Shown here: one piece after another, positions 15,017-23,515 of the stretch
Layout: every line of letters begins with the position of its first letter
Numbering within the stretch: the stretch's first letter is position 1
Assembly (NCBI GenBank): GCA_900316685.1
Contig: ONDS01000009.1
Coordinates: forward strand, 1-64,000
Reading direction: 5' to 3'
Source of the DNA: an uncultured Prevotellaceae bacterium
Lineage (GTDB): Bacteria > Bacteroidota > Bacteroidia > Bacteroidales > Bacteroidaceae
Length of the DNA: 64,000 nt
Translations under genes and position numbers: made by a program
Notes under the pieces: generated by a model
The model's database searches: none
What the model was told of the DNA's origin: nothing
The model's input: the letters and a program-made list of their open reading frames with translations, nothing else

Positions 15017-17986
15017 ATGGCCAATACGATAGAACAGATATACCAGGCGAGCCGGCAAGGACTCGACATACTGCTCGACCTCTACCCCGATGCACGCGAA
15101 TGCGTGGAGGGCACGAAAAAGAAGTTCCGCATACGCGAGGCCGACCGCACCCCCTCCGCCTCCATCAGGAAGAAACCCACCAAGTGGGGCGACCTGTGGA
15201 TGGTGACCGACTTCGGCGGCGACGGGCGCGAGCACTCCCCGCTGGATGCCTACATGCAAGAACACGGCATACGCCAGGAGTATGTCAAGGAGGCCATCCT
15301 GCAACTGGCCGAACGCTACGGCGTGACCGAACACCTGAGCGCGGAGACCAACAAGCCCGACGTGGAGGAGCGCGCGGCCACCATCGACGAACTGGACGGC
15401 CGGTGGTACCTGCGCTTCAAGGAGTCGTTCACGAAAGAGGAACTGGAGTACCTGGGTCCCTGCGTCACCCAGGAACACTGCGACCTGTTGCACTGGAAGA
15501 GCGTGGAGAGCATCACCAAGATCTACCAGCGACGCGCCAAGGTGATACGCTCCAACGCCTCATTCCCCATCTTCGCGCGGGAATGCCCCCTTGATGATGG
15601 GGAAACGGCCGGCGACAACCCGGCACCCGACACTCAACCTTCTACATTCTACAAGATCTACCAGCCCAAGAGTTTCGACAAGGCCCTGCGCTTCACCTAC
15701 TATCCCCGCGGCGTGATGCCCAAGGGATACGTGCACGGCCTGGCCGAACTGAAGAAACGGTGGCGTGAGTTCAACGCCCAGGAAGAAGCCGAAGCGAAGA
15801 AGATCAATCCGGAGGCATCCTACCGCGAACAGAAACTGCCGGAGGCGGTGCTGTGCTCGGGCGAGCGCGACGCGCTGTGCTGCCTCTCACAGGGCTACAT
15901 GCCGTTGTGGCGAAACTCCGAGACGGTGCCACTGGACGAGAAGACCTACAAGGTGATCATGCGCCATGCGGAGACGCTCTACAACATTCCCGACCTCGAC
16001 GAGACCGGCATACGCAAGGGGCGCGAACTGGCCCTCCAGTACATCGACATACGCACGGCCTGGCTCGACCCCTGGCTCTCCACCTACAAGGACAACCGCG
16101 GCCACGGACGCAAGGATCTGCGCGACTGGATGGAACTGCGCCGGCGGCGCGACGACTTCCGCAACCTGCTGCGCACGGCCCTGCCCGCCCGGTGGTGGAC
16201 GGAGACCATCAACGACAAGGGCAAGCGCGACCTGCGCGTGGATACCGCCTGCCTTTTCCACTTCCTGAAGATGAACGGGTTCGGCGTGCTCAAGGACCAG
16301 GACTCGGGCGAGATCTGCTACGTGCAGGCCGACGGCTACAAGGTGGACGAGGTGAAGCCGCGCGACATCAAGGAGTTCCTCAAGCGGTGGGTGGTGGCCA
16401 GGCACGAGGATCGTTCGGTGCTCAACCTGGTGCTCAACACGCAGAAACTCGGATCCGCGTCGCTCGACGGACTGGACTCCATAGAACTCGACTTCAAGAA
16501 CTACGACATGACGCGCCAGGTGTTCTTCTTCGACAACACGGCCATCGAGGTGACGGCGGAGGGACTGAACGAATACCGGGACCGTGGCGGCAAGGGCGGC
16601 TGCGTGGTGTGGGCGCGCGACGTGATCCCCCACCGGATAGACAAGCGACGCTGCCCGGAGTTCTTCTCCATACACAGGGAGAGCGATCCCGAGAGTGGGG
16701 AACCGGTGTTCGACATCGACATCAAGTCCACACGCAGCCATTTCTTCGCCTACCTGGTGAATACGAGCCGGCTGCACTGGCGCAAGGAGATGGAGACGCG
16801 TTTCGCCACACGTGAGGAGCGCGAGGCCTATGCCCGGGCGAACCGGTTCCGCATCGACGGCGAGGGACTGACGGCGCGGGAGATCCGCGAGCAGAAACAG
16901 TGCCTGCTCAACAAGATGTTCACGGTGGGATATATGCTGCACCGCTACAAGTCGCCGTCGAAGGCGTGGGCGCCCATGGCCATGGACTACAAGATCGGCG
17001 AGGAGGGACAGTGCAACGGCCGCTCCGGCAAGTCGTTCTTCTTCGCAGCCCTGGGCCAGCTGCTCCAGACGGTGAACCTCTCCGGCAAGCAGGAAAAGCT
17101 GCTCGACAACCCCCACGTCTACGCCGGTGTGTCGAGGTACACCGACATGGTGCTCGTCGACGACTGCGGCCCCTATACGTCGATAGAGCGTTTCTACGAC
17201 GCCATCACCACGTCGATGACCATCAACAAGAAGAACGTCGACCCCTACACGCTGAAGTTCGAGGACAGCCCGAAGTTCGCCTTCTCCACCAACTACGTGC
17301 CGGCGAAGTTCGACGCCTCCGACGTGGGCCGCCTGCTCTACATGGTGTTCTCCGACTACTACCACGTGAAGAGCGAGGACGACGACTACCTGGAGACGCG
17401 CCAGATAGGCACCGACTTCGGCAAGGACCTATACACGTCGGACTACACCGAGGAAGAGTGGAACGACGACCTGGTCTTCATGCTGGAGTGCTGCCGGTTC
17501 TACATGAGTGTGGCCCGCGAGGGGGTGAAGATCCAGCCGCCCATGGCCAACATCATGACCCGCAAGCTGAAGGCCGACATGGGCACGACGTTCGAGGATT
17601 GGGCCACCGGCTATTTCTCCGAGGACTCCGGCCGTCTGGACACCGAGCTCAACAAGATCCAGGTGATCGAGGACCTGAAGCGCGAGTCGCCCTCGCTGCA
17701 GAAGATGACGTCGCAGAACTTCATGAAGAAGCTGCGCGCCTTCTGCGAGCTGTCGCCCTACATCGACTGTCTCAATCCGGAGGAGATGCGCAACTCCTCC
17801 GGGCGCATCCAGCGCAAGGAGACGGGCCAGGCTCCCGGCCTACCCGCCAAGACCGTCGATATCATCTATCTGCGTACGGTAAAGGAGGCCGAACGGCTGA
17901 AGGGCGCCGCCCATGGCGCGGATGCCGGCAGCATCGAGGTGCCGCCCGGAGAGACCGACGCCGCCAAGGGCGACACGCCATTCTAA
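15017..17986 (+). CDS. Phage primase-helicase
   Basis: This 989-residue protein combines an N-terminal primase-like part (IRKKPTKWGDLWMVTDFGGD resembles the CHC2/VirE-N entry region), a Toprim-like motif (G282-E283-R284-D285 in CSGERDALC) and a C-terminal SF3-like helicase. The helicase has Walker A GRSGKS (668-673) and Walker B VLVDD (712-716), followed by a conserved N in FSTNYVP. Such fusions prime and unwind phage DNA, and P4 alpha-type relatives also bind iterons at their origin. An array of 8-bp repeats lies about 1.8 kb downstream. It has its own promoter and terminator. Confidence 0.85.
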   Translation: MANTIEQIYQASRQGLDILLDLYPDARECVEGTKKKFRIREADRTPSASIRKKPTKWGDLWMVTDFGGDGREHSPLDAYMQEHGIRQEYVKEAILQLAERYGVTEHLSAETNKPDVEERAATIDELDGRWYLRFKESFTKEELEYLGPCVTQEHCDLLHWKSVESITKIYQRRAKVIRSNASFPIFARECPLDDGETAGDNPAPDTQPSTFYKIYQPKSFDKALRFTYYPRGVMPKGYVHGLAELKKRWREFNAQEEAEAKKINPEASYREQKLPEAVLCSGERDALCCLSQGYMPLWRNSETVPLDEKTYKVIMRHAETLYNIPDLDETGIRKGRELALQYIDIRTAWLDPWLSTYKDNRGHGRKDLRDWMELRRRRDDFRNLLRTALPARWWTETINDKGKRDLRVDTACLFHFLKMNGFGVLKDQDSGEICYVQADGYKVDEVKPRDIKEFLKRWVVARHEDRSVLNLVLNTQKLGSASLDGLDSIELDFKNYDMTRQVFFFDNTAIEVTAEGLNEYRDRGGKGGCVVWARDVIPHRIDKRRCPEFFSIHRESDPESGEPVFDIDIKSTRSHFFAYLVNTSRLHWRKEMETRFATREEREAYARANRFRIDGEGLTAREIREQKQCLLNKMFTVGYMLHRYKSPSKAWAPMAMDYKIGEEGQCNGRSGKSFFFAALGQLLQTVNLSGKQEKLLDNPHVYAGVSRYTDMVLVDDCGPYTSIERFYDAITTSMTINKKNVDPYTLKFEDSPKFAFSTNYVPAKFDASDVGRLLYMVFSDYYHVKSEDDDYLETRQIGTDFGKDLYTSDYTEEEWNDDLVFMLECCRFYMSVAREGVKIQPPMANIMTRKLKADMGTTFEDWATGYFSEDSGRLDTELNKIQVIEDLKRESPSLQKMTSQNFMKKLRAFCELSPYIDCLNPEEMRNSSGRIQRKETGQAPGLPAKTVDIIYLRTVKEAERLKGAAHGADAGSIEVPPGETDAAKGDTPF

Positions 17987-18048
17987 ACGAAACATACGCT
18001 TTTGTTCTCAATAGGTATTAGCGATCGCCTTCTTTATATTTTTTTCCC

Positions 18049-18085
18049 GCACCCGCCAGCCGTGAGGTCCGCGGGTGCTTTTTTA
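18049..18085 (+). terminator. Terminator of the primase-helicase transcript
   Basis: An 8-bp stem GCACCCGC/GCGGGTGC is followed by TTTTTTT. Confidence 0.85.
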
Positions 18086-18115
18086 TTGGTATCGCATATG
18101 TTAAAAATTCCGTCT

Positions 18116-18181
18116 TAGTGTAATTTTTCACACTAAAAACTTGCGTAGTATAAAAAATTACACTATCTTTGCATTGTCAAA
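18116..18181 (+). promoter_or_regulatory. Promoter with 13-bp inverted-repeat operator
   Basis: TAGTGTAATTTTT (18116-18128) and AAAAATTACACTA (18163-18175) are perfect inverted repeats. The right arm overlaps the -7 box TATCTTTG (18174-18181), and a TTG at 18151 gives a 20-bp spacer. A repressor binding both arms would block the promoter of the 44-residue gene at 18199. Confidence 0.65.
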
Positions 18182-18198
18182 TTTAAAGAACTTCAATC

Positions 18199-18333
18199 AT
18201 GATCAAAGAAATCACAGAACAGGAAAACGACCTCATCGAGGCCATCAGGAATTACAAAAGGTCATTCCACAACAAAAGCAAAGAACTGAAACGACACGCT
18301 AAGATTCTCTTCGACGAGATGATTGACGATTAA
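18199..18333 (+). CDS. 44-residue phage protein
   Basis: This short frame (MIKEITEQENDLIEAIRNYK) lies between a well-formed promoter with operator and a clean terminator, which makes a real small gene likely. It is strongly helical and charged, with a coiled-coil-like pattern. Function unknown. Confidence 0.55.
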   Translation: MIKEITEQENDLIEAIRNYKRSFHNKSKELKRHAKILFDEMIDD

Positions 18334-18337
18334 AACA

Positions 18338-18366
18338 AAAGCCCCGCTCCACGCGGGCGGGGCTTT
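18338..18366 (+). terminator. Terminator after the 44-residue gene
   Basis: The stem AAAGCCCCGC/GCGGGGCTTT starts right after the stop codon. Confidence 0.75.
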
Positions 18367-18395
18367 CTGAATAACAACAAATTAAACTATAGAAC

Positions 18396-18659
18396 ATGGG
18401 AACGACAAAAACGACAACGCTTACCAACAGAAAGACAATGTACCAGCAGATGGATGATATCTTCGACGCCATCACCTGGGGAGACCTCGCAAGGACTTAC
18501 TTCGATAAGTCGGCATCGTGGTTCTACAACAAGATGAAAGGTATCGACGGCAACGGCAAGCCTACAGAGTTCAGCATCGAGGAGCGTATGCAATTCAAGG
18601 CTGCACTATGCGACCTCGCTGACCGCATCCGACGAGCCGCCGACACTATAGAGATTTAG
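18396..18659 (+). CDS. DUF5053 family protein
   Basis: This 87-residue protein has the DUF5053 signature: ITWGDLARTYFDKSASWFYN, then KMKGIDGNGKPTEFSIEERM, ending in a helix. The family resembles a small helix-turn-helix module (LARTYFDKSASWFYNKM) and is common in Bacteroidetes mobile elements, which suggests DNA binding, not tested. A second member of the family is at 42765-43205 beside the integrase. Confidence 0.75.
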   Translation: MGTTKTTTLTNRKTMYQQMDDIFDAITWGDLARTYFDKSASWFYNKMKGIDGNGKPTEFSIEERMQFKAALCDLADRIRRAADTIEI

Positions 18660-18726
18660 GCGAGGGGGTGTCTGTGGCCTCCTTAATTTGACAAAAGCCG
18701 CCCGTCCGCCTGCGGGCGCATCTCAC

Positions 18727-18759
18727 AGCCCCGGTGCGCGATGCACCGGGGCTTTTTTT
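18727..18759 (+). terminator. Intrinsic terminator
   Basis: An 11-bp stem AGCCCCGGTGC/GCACCGGGGCT followed by T7. A very similar hairpin ends the HicAB unit at 19614. Confidence 0.85.
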
Positions 18760-18854
18760 GCTTGGATGTTCTTCCTACGGTCTATCAAATGTTAAAAAAA
18801 CGGTCTACATAGCAAAAAACTACTGGAAAATTTGGTGCTATATAACTATTTTGT

Positions 18855-18862
18855 TACCTTTG
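18855..18862 (+). promoter_or_regulatory. Promoter of hicAB
   Basis: TACCTTTG lies 34 bp before the hicA ATG. Confidence 0.65.
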
Positions 18863-18896
18863 CATCGGCAATCAAGCCAAAGAGTTCCTTAATATT

Positions 18897-19079
18897 ATGA
18901 AGACATCCGAGTTGTTGAAGAGCCTCAAGGATGCAGGTTGTATCCTGGCTCGGCACGGAAGTGGGCACGACAAGTGGGTGAATCCCAAAACGGGAAAATC
19001 AACCTTTGTGCCAAGACACGCCAGGGAAGTCCCCAAAGGACTCGCCCTGAAAATCTTAAAAGAGTTGGCTGGGGAGTAA
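18897..19079 (+). CDS. hicA: HicA toxin (mRNA interferase)
   Basis: This 60-residue protein has the HicA pattern: an N-terminal lysine-rich helix (KTSELLKSLKDAGC), the catalytic region RHGSGHDKWVNP with the expected histidine, and VPRHAREVPKGLALKILKEL. HicA is a small double-stranded-RNA-binding-fold ribonuclease that cuts mRNAs when its antitoxin is lost. The hicB gene follows after 89 bp. In a prophage the pair may stabilise lysogeny or act on competing phages. Confidence 0.88.
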   Translation: MKTSELLKSLKDAGCILARHGSGHDKWVNPKTGKSTFVPRHAREVPKGLALKILKELAGE

Positions 19080-19168
19080 TCCCCGGCCGCTTTTGGGGGA
19101 ACGCAGCGACAAGGACGCTTCCATAAGACAGGGAACTCTTTACATACGGATATAAAGAAATTCAAGAT

Positions 19169-19573
19169 ATGAAAAAGGTTTTGGTAACGGTTTCACAGGC
19201 TTCAGACGGAAGCTATTGGTGCCACACGGAAGCGGATGTGTATGGCAGTGGGCTTAACGGCGCAGGTTCTACGGTGAAGGATGCGAAGGACGACCTGTTG
19301 TCGTGCTTGGAGGAGGCGCGTGAGGACTTCATCGAGCATGGTGGGACACCTTACGACGTGATATTCGAATACAGATACGACCTGCAGTCGTTCTTTGAGT
19401 ATTTCTCATTCCTCAACATAACCGACATAGCCCGTCGCGCAGGTATCAACCCTTCACTGATGCGTCAATATGCCCGTGGTATCAAGAACGCTGGCGAGAA
19501 GACTTATGCACGCCTGTCGGCTTGTATGGAATCCATAACAAAGGAATTGCAAACCGCGTCGTTCCGGACATGA
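19169..19573 (+). CDS. hicB: HicB antitoxin with DNA-binding C-terminus
   Basis: This 134-residue protein has the HicB partial RNase-H-like fold at the N-terminus (VSQASDGSYWCHTEADVYGS), though the usual short hydrophobic start is altered. The C-terminal helix-turn-helix (NITDIARRAGINPSLMRQYA) would autoregulate the operon. It neutralises HicA by direct binding. The order toxin then antitoxin is normal for hicAB, and a terminator follows at 19614. Confidence 0.85.
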   Translation: MKKVLVTVSQASDGSYWCHTEADVYGSGLNGAGSTVKDAKDDLLSCLEEAREDFIEHGGTPYDVIFEYRYDLQSFFEYFSFLNITDIARRAGINPSLMRQYARGIKNAGEKTYARLSACMESITKELQTASFRT

Positions 19574-19613
19574 CAACGCGGGCTATTCATAATTTTAATG
19601 AACTCAAGACGGA

Positions 19614-19644
19614 AGCCCCGATGCGCGATGCACCGGGGCTTTTT
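19614..19644 (+). terminator. Terminator of hicAB
   Basis: An 11-bp stem with one mismatch (AGCCCCGATGC/GCACCGGGGCT) followed by TTTT. Confidence 0.75.
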
Positions 19645-20160
19645 GCTGCCTTCCCAACGGCCCAATTTTTCAAAAAATCTTTACATTTTGCCCCACTTCA
19701 CGCCTTTTGGCCGCCGTTTCCCCCTCTCCCCCTGTTTTAATTGGGAAAATTTTTGTGACTTTGTGACCAACATAGAAAACAAACCCAAAAACATAGTAAA
19801 ATAAAGCCTTCCCGACGGTCACAAAATGGTCACAAAGTTGGTCACAAACTGGTCACAGAATCACAAAGTTTGTGACCGTGACCCGATTTTCGCCCCCCTC
19901 CAAGGGCCGAAACGCACCCGTCACCCCCCGAAAAACGGCCGTCACAATTTTGTGACCTGGCGAAAACGGGTTTGTGACCGACTTTGTGACGCGCCTATTT
20001 CCTTGATAGTCAAAAAGCTGCATTTCGTCACACACCCGGTCACAAAGTCACAGCGATTTTGTGACCAATTCATCAGACACAGCGCGGAAAAGAGACACCC
20101 GGAAAGGGCGGATAAAATTGAAAATATTTTACATATCGCATTTTCCCACCATCCTGACGA
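19645..20160. other. Non-coding stretch holding the TTTGTGAC array
   Basis: No convincing gene lies here. The frame open from 19826 to 20173 is an artefact of the repeats. The main content is the repeat array at 19752-20065, followed by AT-rich DNA leading to two palindromes and the next promoter. Confidence 0.7.
19752..20065. repeat. Array of TTTGTGAC / GTCACAAA repeats, candidate replication origin
   Basis: In 314 bp there are 11 perfect copies of the 8-mer TTTGTGAC in either orientation: 19752, 19760, 19818, 19829, 19841, 19869, 19949, 19971, 19983, 20039 and 20058. Five one- or two-mismatch copies lie at 19852, 19860, 19941, 20027 and 20047. Some are directly abutting at 8-bp spacing (19752/19760, 20039/20047) and others 11-12 bp apart. 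Two form dyads (around 19861-19875 and 19941-19956). Density, spacing and the nearby primase-helicase resemble iteron origins. Confidence 0.7.
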
Positions 20161-20161
20161 C

Positions 20162-20222
20162 TATCATATATGATAATTTTAACCCGAAAACTATCAAATC
20201 CGATAGAATTTTGCTATCTTTG
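20162..20222 (+). promoter_or_regulatory. Promoter with two TATC/GATA palindromes
   Basis: TATCATATATGATA (20162-20175) is a perfect 14-bp palindrome, CTATC-N6-GATAG (20191-20206) a second dyad, and TATCTTTG (20215-20222) the -7 box. The ATG at 20229 is only 7 nt beyond the box, so the transcript may be leaderless. The palindromes are candidate operators for the structural gene block that starts here. Confidence 0.6.
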
Positions 20223-20228
20223 CGGGGT

Positions 20229-20831
20229 ATGGACAATAAAGAACGCTGGGCTGTATGGATGCCCTGCAAGGGGTATGTGAAACGGTGGTTGCTGGTGAAC
20301 TACAACCGCCCGGACCGCTGTTGGCCGGAGATCGTGGACCTGAGCGAGAACCGCCCGTTATACCGGCTGTTCCTGAACCATCTGCGGCGGGGTTGGCACC
20401 GCCGGGACGGGAGCGCGATGAGTGTGTACGGCGAGAGGGTGGCCATAGAGATCAGCGAAGACACCTTCCGTCGTTACGGTTGGGAGCTGACAGGTACGGA
20501 ACTGCGTGATTTCAATGGAGAGCTGGAGCGGCAGGTGAAACTGGCTTTCCACACCCATGTGTCGATGCTGAGCGTGACGGGCATCACCCTGAACGAGAGC
20601 ATCCGCCGTTTCCGCCGTTATACAGGCATCGGCGAGTTGGACTGGGAGACGGACAGCATGAGGAAGGAAGTGCTGCGCCATGTGCGTATGGACGGCGGCG
20701 AGCTGTGGCGTGAATACCAAGCCAGGATGGAGGAAAAAGTGTGGGCGGTACTGTCTGAAAACGGACTATTGTCGCGTCAGGGTGCAGATTACTGCAAGAA
20801 GAACCAATTACAAGATAGATGGAAAAGATAG
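20229..20831 (+). CDS. Phage protein, unknown
   Basis: The ATG at 20229, directly behind the promoter, gives 200 residues (MDNKERWAVWMPCKGYVKRW). The longer upstream frame runs through the palindromes and is rejected. It is basic and Arg/Trp-rich and mainly helical. The next gene starts 13 bp before its end. I do not recognise it. Its position at the head of the structural region could fit a regulator or a DNA-packaging accessory protein. Confidence 0.6.
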   Translation: MDNKERWAVWMPCKGYVKRWLLVNYNRPDRCWPEIVDLSENRPLYRLFLNHLRRGWHRRDGSAMSVYGERVAIEISEDTFRRYGWELTGTELRDFNGELERQVKLAFHTHVSMLSVTGITLNESIRRFRRYTGIGELDWETDSMRKEVLRHVRMDGGELWREYQARMEEKVWAVLSENGLLSRQGADYCKKNQLQDRWKR

Positions 20832-21307
20832 GATTTGATTTCGAGAATGTGGGAGGCTTGGCCGAATGCTATGCCATACCAGTGAACTTGTTCAAGCGTA
20901 TCAGGGTGGATTATCTTCGTGGGCTGCGCAACCTGGAGCTGACGGACCGCAGCAGTGTGATAGCGATACCGATGTACGCCGACGACAGTTTCAGTCACAA
21001 GGAAGAGAAGAAACACGCCGACGGCGGCGACTATTGGGAAGTGGACATCGAAGGTGTGGTGCCGAAGTGGTGCAAGGGTGTGGAAGGACTGCTGGAGACC
21101 CTGGAGCGAGGCGAATGGCTGGTGCTCTCTCGCGACAACAACAGGACGGTAAGGTTGTCGGGGAGTGTGGATGTGCCTCTGTGGTTTGAGTCGGAGCGCG
21201 ACACCGGCATGGGTTATAGCGACCGCAACGGGACAACGTTTCATTTTACGGGCAACCAGCCCAAGCCGAGCATGACACTGGATATGGATGACCTTTCAGA
21301 GTTGTGA
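20819..21307 (+). CDS. Phage protein, unknown
   Basis: This 162-residue protein (MEKIGFDFENVGGLAECYAI) is of mixed alpha/beta type and acidic, ending LDMDDLSEL. The strand-rich pattern (AIPVNLFKRI, WLVLSRDNNRTVRLSGSVDV) recalls a small virion or tail component. It overlaps the preceding gene. Family not recognised. Confidence 0.55.
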   Translation: MEKIGFDFENVGGLAECYAIPVNLFKRIRVDYLRGLRNLELTDRSSVIAIPMYADDSFSHKEEKKHADGGDYWEVDIEGVVPKWCKGVEGLLETLERGEWLVLSRDNNRTVRLSGSVDVPLWFESERDTGMGYSDRNGTTFHFTGNQPKPSMTLDMDDLSEL

Positions 21308-21370
21308 CGGTCGTTGATTTGCTCGTTATGAGAGGTAGCAGCGTCCTATCGGGAAATACCGTGTCATGTG

Positions 21371-21378
21371 TAAATTTG
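21371..21378 (+). promoter_or_regulatory. Promoter of the protease-capsid genes
   Basis: TAAATTTG lies 20 bp before the ATG at 21399. Confidence 0.6.
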
Positions 21379-21398
21379 CATCAAATACATGATAGCCA

Positions 21399-22454
21399 AT
21401 GGAAAAGAAGAAATATGACTTGCATCTGAAAGGCTACGTGGGCGGTGAGGATTTCGATGCCGACTACGTAGACTATGTGTTGGCGAGGAGCCAGGGTGGC
21501 GAGGTGAATGTGCTGGTTGACAGCCTGGGCGGCCAGATCAACACGGCGCTGAGCATATACGCGGCGTTCACACGTCATGGCGGCGTGAACGTGCATTTCG
21601 TGGGTATGAACGCCAGTGCTGCCACTGTGGCCTCATTGGGAGCCAAGCATGTGAGCATGGACACCTCGGCCATGTACCTGGTGCATAAATGCTCGACGGC
21701 GGTTTTTGAGTGGGGCAGTCTGAACGCCGACGACCTGGAAACACTCATATCCCATCTTGACAAGGAGAAGAAGGACCTTGACAAGATAGACATCAACATC
21801 GCCCAGATGTACGCCCGTCGCTGCAAGAAGACCGCGCCGGAGTTACTCTCGCTGATGAAAGAAGGCAGCTGGCTTACGGCAGCGGAAGCCAAGGACTGGG
21901 GTTTCGTGGACGAGGTGACCGACTATGCCGGCGACATCGCTCCCATGGTGACCCCCGCCGAAGCCACCGCCTTGAGCGAAGCCGGCATCCCCCTTCCCGA
22001 AGGAATGGCCGGCATAGGCGAAGGGACAGGCGGAACGCAGGGTATGACGCGCAAGATGATAGACGGCATAGTCAGAGGCATGCGCCAGGTGTTCGGTGGC
22101 AGTGTGGCGCAGTTATCCCCTTCCACCCCTCTGGTTCCCCAGGAAGAATCAAACCAAACATCAACAATAAGTATGAGAAAGGAATTTGAACATGTGAACG
22201 CCCTGCTGAAAGTGGAAGGCGTATTGATCCAAGACGAACAAATCGTACTGGGCAACGAGGAGATGAAAGCCATCGACGATGCCTTGGCGTCTCGCCAGAC
22301 GCGTATCGACGAACTGGAGAGTGAGCTGGAGGACCTGCGCAACAGACTGAAGGCCGTGCCCGACGGAACCGTTTTCGGAGGAGTGACGGACGGAACCGAG
22401 ACCGACGATTACGCCGACATCAGGATCGACCCTGTGAACTTCATGGAGATGTGA
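21399..22454 (+). CDS. ClpP-like head maturation protease fused to a scaffold-like domain
   Basis: This 351-residue protein has a ClpP/S14 fold at 1-190: oxyanion-loop glycines near 44-45 (DSLGGQIN), nucleophile Ser73 in GMNASAAT and His96 in LVHKCS, 23 residues apart as usual. Residues about 259-330 are a charged coiled coil (RQTRIDELESELEDLRNRLK) like capsid scaffolds. An internal ATG at 22173 (MRKEFEHVNALL) could give the scaffold alone, as in lambda C/Nu3. The major capsid gene follows after 51 bp. It trims scaffold and capsid proteins during prohead maturation. Confidence 0.85.
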   Translation: MEKKKYDLHLKGYVGGEDFDADYVDYVLARSQGGEVNVLVDSLGGQINTALSIYAAFTRHGGVNVHFVGMNASAATVASLGAKHVSMDTSAMYLVHKCSTAVFEWGSLNADDLETLISHLDKEKKDLDKIDINIAQMYARRCKKTAPELLSLMKEGSWLTAAEAKDWGFVDEVTDYAGDIAPMVTPAEATALSEAGIPLPEGMAGIGEGTGGTQGMTRKMIDGIVRGMRQVFGGSVAQLSPSTPLVPQEESNQTSTISMRKEFEHVNALLKVEGVLIQDEQIVLGNEEMKAIDDALASRQTRIDELESELEDLRNRLKAVPDGTVFGGVTDGTETDDYADIRIDPVNFMEM

Positions 22455-22505
22455 GGGTGAATCCCTTTTCTACGAGACATACAACAACCAACTGAACCGA
22501 AAGAT

Positions 22506-23498
22506 ATGAATTACAACGACCCCATCGACATCACCGCCGTGAACACCGCGGTGAAGAAGCACGGCCAGACGCTTGACGCGATCGACCGTTTGGATGCTGA
22601 CGTGGTGTTGCGTCATGCCACCGGCATGAGCGACATCAGCGACTCTTACACCTTTACGAAGGCCCTGTTGACCAAAGTGAGCAGCAAGTACACCGGTCAG
22701 TTCAAAGGGCTCCAGAATATCGGCGCTTTCGTTCCCCGCACGCTCACCGTGCACCCCATTGTGATGGAGATCCTTGACGAGCCGGAGCGTTACCGCCGTT
22801 CTTACGTCACGGAGGTCCGTGGCGGGCTGGACATCGCCAAGCACCCGTTTGAGTTGTGGCTGGTGCAGGAAATCCTGAAACAGGGCAGCAACGACCTGCT
22901 GAACGTGCTGTTCACCGCCAAGTATGACGCCGACGCCGCGAAGACCGACATCAGCGACTCGTTCGACGGTTGGGGCACCATCATCGAGGCGGAGAAGGCA
23001 GCCAACAAGATCAGCACGACCCTGGGCAACATGTATGCCACGGGAGCTCTGAGCCGTGCCAACGTAGGTGACAAGCTGTTAGGCATGTGGCGCCAGATGA
23101 CGGGCACGTTCAAGAAAGGTCCGTCGATTATGATCATCAGCGACGCCGTGGGCGACCTGTATGACGACTGGTTCGCCGATGAGCACCCGAACACCCACAC
23201 TCCCGGCCAGAACCCGGACGAGACGGGCCAACAGTTCCTCTACGGCACCAAAGGCCGCTGTGAGCTGGTGCGTGTGCCCGACCTGCCCGAAGGCAGCCAG
23301 TGGGTGCTGCTGACTACGAAGCCCAACCTGGTGTACGGTTTCGACAAGGTGGCCGACATGCGCACGCTGAAAGCCGTGCCCGACGACTACATGTTCAAGG
23401 CCCTGGGCAAGTATGTGTTTGGATGCCAGTTCGCCTACATCGGCAAGGAACTGCTTTGTGTGAACGACCAGCCGCTGACCCCGGCCTCTAACGGTTAA
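22506..23498 (+). CDS. Major capsid protein (HK97-fold type)
   Basis: This 330-residue protein directly follows the protease-scaffold gene, as expected for the HK97-type shell protein. The N-terminus is helical, the middle has the acidic and glycine-rich pattern of an E-loop and P-domain (LTVHPIVMEILDEPERYRRS), and the C-terminal half has A-domain-like strands (GQQFLYGTKGRCELVRVPDL). There is no separate decoration gene beside it. The call rests on size, context and overall pattern. Confidence 0.8.
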   Translation: MNYNDPIDITAVNTAVKKHGQTLDAIDRLDADVVLRHATGMSDISDSYTFTKALLTKVSSKYTGQFKGLQNIGAFVPRTLTVHPIVMEILDEPERYRRSYVTEVRGGLDIAKHPFELWLVQEILKQGSNDLLNVLFTAKYDADAAKTDISDSFDGWGTIIEAEKAANKISTTLGNMYATGALSRANVGDKLLGMWRQMTGTFKKGPSIMIISDAVGDLYDDWFADEHPNTHTPGQNPDETGQQFLYGTKGRCELVRVPDLPEGSQWVLLTTKPNLVYGFDKVADMRTLKAVPDDYMFKALGKYVFGCQFAYIGKELLCVNDQPLTPASNG

Positions 23499-23515
23499 AG
23501 AAGGAGGGATGAGCT

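Noticed and set aside
15853-18021. Long plus-strand frames at 15853-16815 and 16900-18021 and a minus frame at 15887-17365
   Set aside because: They are shadows of the GC-rich primase-helicase gene, rich in Arg, Gly and Ala and without domains.
19826-20173. 115-residue open frame
   Set aside because: It is created by the stop-free TTTGTGAC repeats and is low in complexity.
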